Source: Biomphalaria glabrata
Taxonomy: Eukaryota; Mollusca; Gastropoda; Planorbidae
Direction: 5' to 3'
Assembly: GCF_947242115.1 (NCBI RefSeq)
Contig: NC_074717.1
Location: forward strand, 41,312,701 to 41,376,700
Length of the DNA: 64,000 nucleotides
The stretch's first letter is position 1. Each line of letters opens with the position of its first letter. Positions 55,708 to 64,000 of the stretch are shown here, in pieces. Below the pieces are notes generated by a model. The model saw only the letters and a list, made by a program, of their open reading frames with translations. It was not told the DNA's origin and searched no databases. The position numbers and the translations under genes were made by a program.

Positions 55708-57919
55708 CAGGGGTCGGCAACCTTTTCAGTCGGAAGAGCCAAAAATTACAATTTACAAAATTTCAAAGTTTAAAAAGAGCCACAAATTTTTTTCTTGCCA
55801 ACTAGTACTCACACAAAAAATTTTTTATTGAAAAAAAAATTCATATATAAGTAGTGTTTTTCACAACAAATCATATATATATATATACAGCTCCTCCTTC
55901 GTAATCGAAGATGAGCCCATTTCTCATTTCCTATGGACTCGAAGATGACTGTAAAGTCCAATCCTCGCTTTAAAAAGCCGGCTTTACGTGGCATGGGTAG
56001 GTTTGGTCAGTTGCAGTAGGCCTGCTTATTCTCTCAGCTTTTTCTTGGTTCGGCGCTCTTTCACTCTTGCCACTCTTCTTGCTTCAAATCTTGAGACTCC
56101 GAGACTCACAGCTTCATGCCACGAGGAGCGATCGAGAGCTAGTGCTTCCCAGCCATGAAAGTTGATATCGCATTCCTTGAAGGAGCTCTTGAGAGTGTCT
56201 TTATAGCGCTTGTATTGACCTCCCTGGGAGCGCTTTCATGCACACAACTCCCCGTACAGAAGTCGTTTGGGAAGGCGATTGTCTGGCATGCTGACCACAT
56301 GTCTCGCCCATCGAAGTTGGAACCTTTTCACTGTCGCCATGTTGGACAGCTTTAAGATTTCTGTGTCTGGTATATGGTCGGACCAACGCACATTATGGAT
56401 ACTCCTTAGTCAGCGTAGGTGGAAGGAGTTTAATTTTTTGGTGTGGCGGAATTTAGGATCCAGGACTCTGATGTAAATAAGAGTGACGGGAGAACCACAG
56501 CACTGTAGACTTTCAGTTTTGTTGATATGCTGAGTCCTCTCCGTTGCCAAACTTGTCCTTGAAGTCTGCCAAAAGCAGCACTGGCACGAGCAATACGGAA
56601 GTCTACCTCATCATCTAGGTTGGCGTTTGCTGATAAAGTGCTTTCCAGATAGACAAACGTTTTGACACATCAGATAATATAAATATGGCATTATTAGATA
56701 ATACTTTTTTTGTCGGTAACAACTAAAGAAGTAAAAATTTACTTACAACTTTAAATAGTACTTCAATAACAAACGATTGAGCAAACCAATTCAATGGGAG
56801 CGTTTGCCTTGCATGGTTTTAGAAAGTTAGAATACATTTGGCTCATAACTTGATTTTAGTTTCAAATACGACTCTAAATTTTCATTTGTAATTTGGCTTC
56901 TTACTTTACTGTTAATTGTAATCATACAAGAGAACCCTTGCTTGCACATAATATGTCGATCCAAAGATAGTCAGCAATCCAAATGCCAACTTTTTCACCT
57001 CACTGTAGCCATCTGGAATATTATTTCATGCTTCGAATCAACTCGCGGCATTCCTTTTAAATCTGTCCAATTTTGTTGCGTTACGTACATACATTTCTGG
57101 ACTTCTAAATTGCTTTTCAACTCTGTAAATTTTTCACCCCACAAAGCTTCACTTTTTTAGATACATTACCGGTAATTGAATTTCTAGAGATTCAGTATCA
57201 ATTCCGGAATACCGGTTAAGAGTTTCGTTACTTTTGCGTTGAGATGATGTACTAGAAATGCTAGAAAGGCTTTGTTGGTTTTAAACTGCTCAAATCTGTC
57301 AAGAAATTCATCTTTGATTTTTGTATAAGTGCTGAAGTAATTCGTGTCAAAAGTTGCATTGGTTTTATAACGATACTGCTTTAGACATTCAAAATGAAGT
57401 AATTGACCGCTCTGAATTTCTTCTGCAAAAAGAATTCATTTTTTTTTTACAAAACAAATCAATTCTTTTACCAAAACATAGGCTGGGTTTCCCTTTCCTT
57501 GCAGTTTTAGATTCAGCTCATTTCATTTCTCTGTTATATCGATCATAAAATAAAATTTTTGCAACTATTTGTCGTTCTCTAATTCGATGTGATAAATGCC
57601 TTTTTCATTTAGAAATGTATTTATTTCATTCAAGCACAAAGCAAAACGTTTCATCAACTTAAATTTGGAAAGTCATAGCAATTTTTTTTTTTTGGGGGGG
57701 GGGGAGGGGGGGAAGAAGGAGGTCGGAATAATTAGTCTCCATTTCGTTTAAGAATTCTTTAAACTGACGATGGTAGAGTGCTTTTGACAAAATGCTGTTA
57801 ATAATCTTGATTACCAAAATTCGATCAAATAAATAATATTTGCTTGTTTAACTAAAGAGCCACAGCTTCACTTCCAAAGAGCCGGATGTGGCTCGCGAGC
57901 CGCAGGTTGCCGACCCCGG
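55708..57919 (-). mobile_element. hAT transposon, 2212 bp, 8-bp TSD, with a nested LINE
   Basis: Ends CAGGGGTCGGCAACC and GGTTGCCGACCCCGG pair at 14 of 15 positions. The direct repeat ccctatat stands at 55700-55707 and 57920-57927. Minus-strand transposase remnants (about 57230-57660): FALCLNEINTFLNEKGIYHI, ELNLKLQGKGNPAYVLVKEL, FDTNYFSTYTKIKDEFLDRF and NKAFLAFLVHHLN, of the same broad hAT group as 21320-22883. Broken by stops; a LINE (55888-56680) lies inside. Confidence 0.9.
55888..56680 (-). mobile_element. LINE ORF2 C-terminal fragment nested in the hAT
   Basis: Minus strand: KTFVYLESTLSANANLDDEV, DFRIARASAAFGRLQGQVWQ, HIPDTEILKLSNMATVKRFQ, LRWARHVVSMPDNRLPKRLL, WEALALDRSSWHEAVSLG, and the zinc-finger-like end ARIGLYSHLRVHRK before the stop; 3' tail is TA-rich. 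Related to 10100-10480. Confidence 0.85.
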
Positions 57920-58239
57920 CCCTATATCACACTGCTAGCTCATAATACGGTAGCGCAACATGGTTACGGCTGACTAAGAACACGTCTGCCAACCAGGTGT
58001 CAATCAAACAGTTGTGATTTCTATTCACAGGCGTTGATCAAGCATAGCTATAAAAAAAGATCATATTTTCGTTGAAAAATAACAAACATTGAATATGCAA
58101 TACAGCTTAGTGGTTATGTCATACTGAAAGTGAAACTAGTGAATGCAAGGGCATCACAACACTTCCTTCACTTTTCATGCGATCGTGTATTTGCTTTCAA
58201 TATCTTTTTTCCCATCATTGTGTTATACCTTGAAAGCAT

Positions 58240-58425
58240 CAGGGCCGGCCTTAGGTAATTGGAGGCCCTATGAGAAGTGAATTTGGTGTACTCCAACAAT
58301 ACTCGTTGGGGACACGTTTCGCTATTCTCTCTCTTAAAACAAAATGTTGAGCCTTGCGCGAGGCCCCCTACCAATCGGAGGCGCTAGGCGGCTGTCTAGT
58401 TTGCCTATGCCTAAGGCCGACCCTG
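58240..58425. mobile_element. MITE, CAGGGCCGGCCTTAG ends, 186 bp
   Basis: Ends CAGGGCCGGCCTTAG and CTAAGGCCGACCCTG (14 of 15 pair). No convincing target duplication. Confidence 0.75.
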
Positions 58426-59074
58426 GGAGTGTAATCAGTGTATCAGGTGGAAGAGACAAAGACATTAAACGTCAAATAAATCGAGCACGTCAGGCATTTA
58501 CACAGGTAAAACCAATCTAACAAGACTAAAATAAGAATCTTTAATGACAAGGATTTTCTACTGAATGTGACTGAATCATAGTGAACAACTGAAGCAACAA
58601 CAAAAAAGTACAGACCTTCATTTGTCTGAGAATTGGTCTAATTAGGTCCGATTTGATCCGATCCAAGACTACTATCAACTTCATAAAGTAATTTTCGATT
58701 TCTTTTATAACTTGTTTTGTTATTACTTATTTAAAATAACCATTAAGCAGTACAAATATTAATCAAGTGTTACCTGACGTTTTTTTCTTTAGTTTTTCAA
58801 CTACACTCGTAGTTTAGTGTTGAGCTCATGATAGTAGACATTACCTCATCTAGAAAAGTGGCATGTCGCACACAGTTCTGTGTGTAAACAATAATGGCGT
58901 TAGATTAATTACGGCTTTAAGAAAAAATGACATTGTAAATCTCCTGAGCTTCATCCTAGTTACAATTGCAATGTAATATGAAAGAAGTGTACATTGAGTT
59001 ATCTTTCTTCATTTTGTAACGTCGTTGTGATTTGTGTTCATCAAAATATTTGTGTATCTATTTAGTTCCATTAA

Positions 59075-59225
59075 GACCGCTTTTGTCATCCAGGAGGGGC
59101 TGTGGGCTTTGCACTGGGGTGTTTGTGTCTCCTCGTGTGGCTGGTGAGACCTATGTGAGCCCGGAATGTTCGGCCGCACACTGGGCATCTTATTCCAGCT
59201 GGAGCTAGTGTTATTGGTCTTGCTT
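59075..59225 (-). mobile_element. LINE C-terminal zinc-finger fragment
   Basis: Minus strand: CPVCGRTFRAHIGLTSHTRR HKHPSAK, the single C2H2 finger that closes ORF2 in LINE families related to 55888-56680. Confidence 0.55.
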
Positions 59226-59284
59226 TTTTTTTGTTCTCTGAAGCTTTTCTTCTGCCAGCACTGTTCTCTTGAAAAAGACTTGGT

Positions 59285-59690
59285 GATAGTGGGAATCGTG
59301 GTCGAGAACTTGGCTTGGCTTGCCTAATCTATAAAGGGGGCTCGAGGTTCGACACCCGACTCGAGCAGACTTTACTGAGCGCCCAAAGGTAGCACGGAAA
59401 ACCATCTCCCAGATAACTTTTCATCCCCCACCCCCCCCCCCCCCAACTGGTCCACAAATGAGATTGGACCATAGCGCTCTGAGCATGCTATAAGCATGAA
59501 AGTTGTTGACCTCCTTCAGTCGTAGAACGACTATGGTTCATTTCGAACAATTTTTCATGTGGCTGTGGAGCCCTATTTTGGAGAGACACTCCCTTCCACA
59601 AATAGCGCAGGTTAAGGTGGCTTTCACATCGGTGGTAGAGGAGCTGAGCATGAAAGTAGCGCCATATAAAAGCTATAATTATTTTGTTTT
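59285..59690 (+). mobile_element. Family 2 SINE split by a 143-bp LINE end
   Basis: SINE parts 59285-59503 (gaatcgtggtcgagaacttg, gaggttcgacacccgactcg, gagcgcccaaaggtagcacg) and 59647-59690 (catgaaagtagcgccatata). The interruption is described separately. Confidence 0.75.
59504..59646 (-). mobile_element. Extreme 5'-truncated LINE inside a SINE, 11-bp TSD
   Basis: Minus strand encodes LTCAICGRECLSKIGLHSHM KNCSK stop, the C-terminal zinc finger of a LINE ORF2, plus a short 3' UTR. Direct repeats agcatgaaagt at 59493-59503 and 59647-59657. Confidence 0.85.
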
Positions 59691-59765
59691 AGTTATACTA
59701 AGAAAGTAAAGTAAACAATGTACCCTGTTGTTATATGAGGTAAGAGGAAAGTGACAATTTCCTTG

Positions 59766-59985
59766 CAGACACAGTCGAGGCCTTAAACATCCATAAGATG
59801 ATTCTAGTTGTCTGTCAAAAGGCGGTACTGCTGCAGACCTATCACATCACCCGAAATAACATCTGTAATTTATAAGATAAGATCAAATTCATGTGGACGC
59901 TGTTTAAAGGACAATAATGAATTTTGTTTCCTTCTAACAAAGCTCGATCCTGGCAGTGCCAGAGAATGGAAATAAGTTCATTTCT
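59766..59985 (+). mobile_element. R4/Dong-like LINE 3' end, decayed
   Basis: gaggccttaaacatccataa, ctgtcaaaaggcggtactgc, tgcagacctatcacatcacc and tggcagtgccagagaatg align with the 3' ends at 35311 and 35943 in the opposite orientation. A short stretch like the CR1-like tail (taatttataagataag) is embedded. Confidence 0.7.
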
Positions 59986-60221
59986 GTAGTAAGGATAACC
60001 AACTCGACCAAAGAGATGGTGCTAACATTGATGTTAACAGACGCATCAAAACCCCTACTTACAAGGGGGCTATTTCGTAAGAAAGGCAAAAAGGTGAGGT
60101 ATTCAGGGAAGCGCGATTTTAAGTTTTGGCATATATAGTCTATGGTTTGGGCTAAAATTAAGAAATAGTGTTAATGTAGTTAATCATTGCCATCTATCTT
60201 ATATCTTCTATGTGGGAATGT

Positions 60222-60305
60222 GGGCATTCCCGTTCAGCCATGAATTTTAAAATGTCACCAATTGAATTCCCGTTCAGCCATGCATTTTGAAATGTCACTA
60301 GTTCA
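60222..60305 (+). repeat. Tandem duplication, about 46 bp
   Basis: attcccgttcagccatg-attttaaaatgtcac occurs twice. Confidence 0.8.
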
Positions 60306-60764
60306 CTTCAGCCTCCAAGAAATCAATACATGCTGCTCCTAAGTACCTTCTCGGTCTCAGCATTACAACATGACGTTATTTTATCTGAGCTATGATTTTT
60401 AAAAAAAGTATATGTATAACATAAAAATGTATAAGGTTGACTGGTTGTGTGTTATGCACTTCCGGTGTGTTATCAAGCTATTCACGAGTTAGAACCCTAT
60501 ACCTATGCCATCCCGACCCATCTTGCGGGAGGTTGGATCTGGGCAGGAACATCTGAAACTTTCTCAAGACAGGTTATATGTCAAGAATATATATATGGCT
60601 CCTTCTGTCTAAGTTAGACAATGGATGCGCCCAGATGAGTCACTGGTTTTGGTTTCGTCTTGAGACGGGGCAGAATTTGGCGAGCCTGATCGTGCTGATT
60701 CTGGAGCGGCAGAGTTTGAACAACAGTTCATGTGTATGCATTTGTTTTTGGGCTGATAAGGCAG

Positions 60765-60850
60765 CTTTTTTTTTTCCTTTCTCTTGAGTAAGGCAGCTTT
60801 CTTGTTCTTTCTCTTGAATAAGGCAGCTTTCTTTCTCTTGAGTAAGACCG
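60765..60850 (+). repeat. Tandem repeat, about 30 bp, three copies
   Basis: aaggcagctttctt followed by tttctcttgagt, pyrimidine-rich. Confidence 0.75.
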
Positions 60851-60992
60851 CTTCTTTTCTTTTGCGCTTGGCGAGATCGTACAGACACGATCAATATGTT
60901 AGTGAAAATAAGAATTCAGTACTGCTACCTATGTTAAACTAATGCTTTGAAATTCGATATGTTTTATACTAAACTTCTTTAGGGACCCTTGG

Positions 60993-61250
60993 CAGGGCCG
61001 GCCTTAGGCATAGGCAAACTAGGCATCTGGCTAGAGCCTCCGATTAGTGGGGGCCTCGCACAGGACTCAAATCAATTTTTTAAAGAGAAGAAATAGTGAA
61101 ACTTGTGTCCAATGTTATGGCTGGGGGACACTCGACTTTTAATCAACGGCGTCATTTGTTTTTATGCCGTTTATTTTTTATTTTTCTATTTCATTTAGGG
61201 CCAACAAAATCACTTCACTTAGGGCCTCAAATTATCTAAGGCCGGCCCTG
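60993..61250. mobile_element. MITE, CAGGGCCGGCCTTAG ends, 258 bp
   Basis: The 15-bp terminal inverted repeats are perfect, in contrast to the copy at 58240. The inner parts also match (gcataggcaaactaggc). Confidence 0.85.
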
Positions 61251-61890
61251 TCCGTGGTCTTATCAATAACTTTAGCTAACAAATCCAATTCTATTCAGAC
61301 ACAAAAATTTGGGATGCGTTTGAAAACAGAAAACGTACTTTAAAAAAACAAAACAATAAGAAATGATAGGAAAAAAAAACGATTTCCTTATCAAGACGAT
61401 AACCAAATGTGTACATCACGTTTTTCACGATGACGCGAAAACTAAATATCTGTTAATACATTTTTGAGCAAAAATAAAATTATTTTCATTAGATTAACTT
61501 ACCTTGTATACAGGACCGCAAGATTAGTGCGATGTGTTCATTCTTTACGAAATTTTATGGTTGATATAAAATGACAATGTTGGCTCCCTGAACAGTGTCT
61601 ATTTTTAGTCACACGTCATGCACAACTTCTAAGAAGATTCGAATCTAGTTTCAGATCAACTCGCTCATATCTATGTATGGGGAAAAAATGTAACAAATGT
61701 GATTAGAACTTAACATGAAGGCTCTATGCAACACAGGTAAGTCATGTAGGCATGTGTGGAGATATACTGGTAATATAAGAGTTACATCACACAATAAGTA
61801 TGTCAAACTAATTCAACGTAACGTTGTTATATCATTATCTTATTCACGGTGAACTAGTTTAACAGGACTAAAAACTCAAATTATCTTTGT
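61251..61890. other. AT-rich intergenic DNA
   Basis: Nothing recognised. Confidence 0.4.
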
Positions 61891-62175
61891 CAGTGGTTCT
61901 CAAATTGTGGTCCGCTCACCCCCTTGGGGATCCGACGAAAATCTAAATACATTCATAAAATCTCTTCACCTTTATCCAAGTTATTATTTTTTTAAAGTTT
62001 AGTTTAAACGAAAGTTTATAATTTCAAAAAAAAACGCTCCTTCAACAAAATGTTATCTTCACATTTTTAATTTGTTTACTATGTTTATGTTGCCTTTTCA
62101 TGTAGGGGTAGGCTACGTGGGCTAATTTTGACTATATAAAGGTATTCCCGAGTACAAAAAGTTTGAGAATCATTG
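61891..62175. mobile_element. hAT-type MITE, diverged (family of 9760-9962)
   Basis: Ends CAGTGGTTCTCAAA and TTTGAGAATCATTG, with gtccgctcacccccttgggg inside matching tcgcaacccccttggggc of the first copy. No target duplication survives. Confidence 0.65.
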
Positions 62176-62269
62176 TGTTAGCAGTTTCTCTTACTAGTAG
62201 AATGAATACCGCCTGCACCCCTCACCTACAGCATATATATATAAGCATCCCAGCACACTTTCCTCTTAG

Positions 62270-62770
62270 TACAAAGCTCATTTCAACTCACTCTGGCTGT
62301 CTGGTAAAAAAAAAAATCTGTGTAAGATATTTCTCCCTCACCCAATCTCGGATCAAATTGAAACTTTGCACAATCAATCATTAGCATAGACAAGACATGA
62401 ATCAATTTAAAGAAATAACCAGTTAGTCGATTAATTACGGGTAATTAATAAGTTTGTTTGATACCAACAAGGGAAATTAATCCTTCAGTATTCACAGTAA
62501 CGGCTAAATATGTAGAGTTTCGTACCCTTAGATAATTGAACACGCTATTTCTCCCACAACCATTCTCGGATCAAGTTGTAACAATGATTAATTGTACCTA
62601 ACAAAAAATGAATCAATTAAAAAATTAACTAATAAGTCAATTTTTGGTAATTAATTATGTTGTTTTATATCGAATAAGGTAAATAACCTCTACATTATTG
62701 AGAGATATTGTTAGTGCGTAGTTCTTTCTCTTAGATAAGCTTTATATTTTTTTAAAAATATTTTTGTAAA
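62270..62770 (+). repeat. Two R1 repeat copies in tandem
   Basis: 62270-62475 (ctcactctggctgtctggta, caatctcggatcaaattgaa) and 62520-62770 (acacgctatttctcccacaa, ggatcaagttgtaac, cattattgagagatatt, agataagcttta). Confidence 0.6.
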
Positions 62771-62964
62771 TATTGTGCTTGTTATTTTTTTTTTTATAAG
62801 GTTTGGTTTAAACAACAAGACTATAGATCAAACTGGGATTATATTTATTATACCAATTTATCAAATACTATCCTTACTTCAAAGTGTTCATTTAGTTGTA
62901 ATAATATATGTGTAAGACAATGGTCATGCTTGCCCTAGGAGTGGCAAAATATGTAGGTCACAGC

Positions 62965-63035
62965 TGGGGCTGCGCAGCCACGGGAAATACTGCATTCCTC
63001 ACCAATCTTCGGACTCGAAGACAAGCCTTATTATA
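62965..63035 (+). repeat. Short repeat S4, second copy
   Basis: gctgcgcagccacgggaaat, actgcattcctcaccaatct, cggactcgaagacaagcctt, then attat. Confidence 0.65.
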
Positions 63036-63544
63036 TGTGTAAGACACTTTACTTACTTTCGTATTACAAACTCTTGGGTGTGTACGTTGTTCTAAACCGA
63101 CACACAAAATACACATAAAATAGTCAACACACGTCAAATTCTCTGAATAGGTTTTAAAAGTTAAAAGCAAGAAAGAAAATGTTAAAATAAATCAGTTTTC
63201 AAGTTTCAGAACATTCCCATTTTTCGCGCAATTTTGAAATATTATCGAAACTGAAACCAATCAATCGCTGACCTAGATATTTTTTCTTCAAATCCGCCTT
63301 AAGAGAGTGCTGTTCACACGAAGCTCAATTACGAACAAAAAAATCGTTTTCGGTTTAATGCTGATCGTATGTCCGAATTTTTTCGTGAATATGAGTCTAT
63401 GTGTAGAGTCTTTAATATTTAACTCTTGTCTTGGAAAAGTATTCGTGACGAGTCCATTGTCTCTTACAGGGCGAAATCTAAACTATTTAGATGTGAGCTT
63501 CTTTTGTTCTATTACTGCTATAATTAGTTCAAAGGTTTCAGCTG

Positions 63545-63690
63545 CTTATTGTATTAGGGTTTATTAAAAGAAATGTCTATGAATCAAATAAGAAAATAAA
63601 ACTAAAATGTTATTTAACATTGGTTAGGCCAATCATAGAATATGCATCCTCTGTTTAGGACTCCTCAGCTCGAGAAAATATTAAGAAACT
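63545..63690 (+). mobile_element. CR1/Jockey-like LINE coding fragment
   Basis: FIKRNVYESNKKIKLKCYLT, LVRPIIEYASSV, D-SARENIKKLEQ: the thumb region following RT in this group. One in-frame stop. Confidence 0.65.
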
Positions 63691-63693
63691 GGA

Positions 63694-64000
63694 ACAGACA
63701 TTCTTCTTCTTCTTCTTCTTGAAACTGTCAGGTAGAGTTGAACCTCCGGCTCTTGGATCTCTAGGCCAGCAAAAGTGAACATGAGCTCTCTCTCACCGGC
63801 ATGAATGGGAACAGTGTACACTGTTCTGTCTGGCGGGTGGGTCAGACTCACGGCAAGAGGCCGCGTACACTAAGACCCCCTCCATTTTCCTTTTCTATAC
63901 CAAGCTAACCGTGCAGGACACGCCATTTATGTAACGGCCCCTTGAGGAACGGCGCCTGGATTGTGACAAGGTTGTGGGAGCTTTTTTACAACTCCGCGCA
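63694..64000 (+). repeat. Interspersed repeat related to the 51-bp minisatellite region
   Basis: Starts with (ttc)n, then agagttgaacctccggctct tggatctctaggcc, the single-copy counterpart of the unit at 3205-3798; later gccatttatgtaacggcccc ttgaggaacgg matches about 5729-5760. Cut by the window edge. Confidence 0.55.

Overview
The window looks like nuclear DNA of a gastropod mollusc, probably a freshwater heterobranch snail; this placement is inference. It is AT-rich, its genes have spliced gt-ag introns, it carries dense short interspersed repeats, and its lectin genes and LINE families are of kinds common in molluscs. No bacterial gene organisation, CRISPR array or rRNA gene is visible, and no LTR or virus-like element was recognised.

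Host genes, all on the minus strand: (1) a tandem family of three secreted F-type (fucolectin-like) lectin genes. Gene A (exons 2244-2503 and 50-250) runs off the left edge. Gene B is 9379-17423 and gene C is 24102-32030. Genes B and C have three exons: signal peptide plus first half of the F-type lectin domain, second half, then the last lectin strand fused to a PAN/Apple-like cysteine domain. All introns lie at the same positions and in the same phase. (2) An intronless HAT1-derived reading frame at 14599-15432, nested in gene B intron 1. It keeps the N-terminal and C-terminal parts of histone acetyltransferase 1 but lacks the acetyl-CoA-binding core. (3) A 1487-residue ZNFX1-type superfamily 1 helicase with NFX1-type zinc fingers at 48700-53163, in one coding exon. 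Lectins and ZNFX1 both suggest innate immune roles, but nothing here shows that they work together.

The rest is mobile and tandem DNA. DNA transposons: hAT elements with 8-bp target duplications at 3799-5530, 21320-22883 and 55708-57919, a decayed ZMYM/TTF-type hAT transposase at 26752-27786, and several MITEs. Non-LTR retrotransposons: an R4/Dong-like element and an internally deleted relative placed side by side in a TAA microsatellite (35311-37783), plus 3' fragments of at least four other LINE families. At least three tRNA-derived SINE families occur, some with clear target-site duplications inside older LINEs. Large tandem arrays lie at 3205-3798 (51 bp), 8690-9080 (about 41 bp), 11650-11865 (51 bp), 19365-19830 (about 15 bp), 28338-30455 (27 bp), 40805-41795 (20-bp GA-rich) and 43383-44490 (about 43 bp). 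Long open frames inside these arrays are artefacts of period length.

Layout: 1-2503 lectin A; 2504-9378 intergenic with minisatellites, hAT and MITEs; 9379-17423 lectin B with the HAT1 retrocopy; 17424-24101 intergenic with SINE/LINE nest, tandem array and hAT; 24102-32030 lectin C with a giant intronic minisatellite; 32031-48699 LINE-rich intergenic DNA and two large arrays; 48700-53172 ZNFX1; 53173-64000 repeat-rich intergenic DNA.
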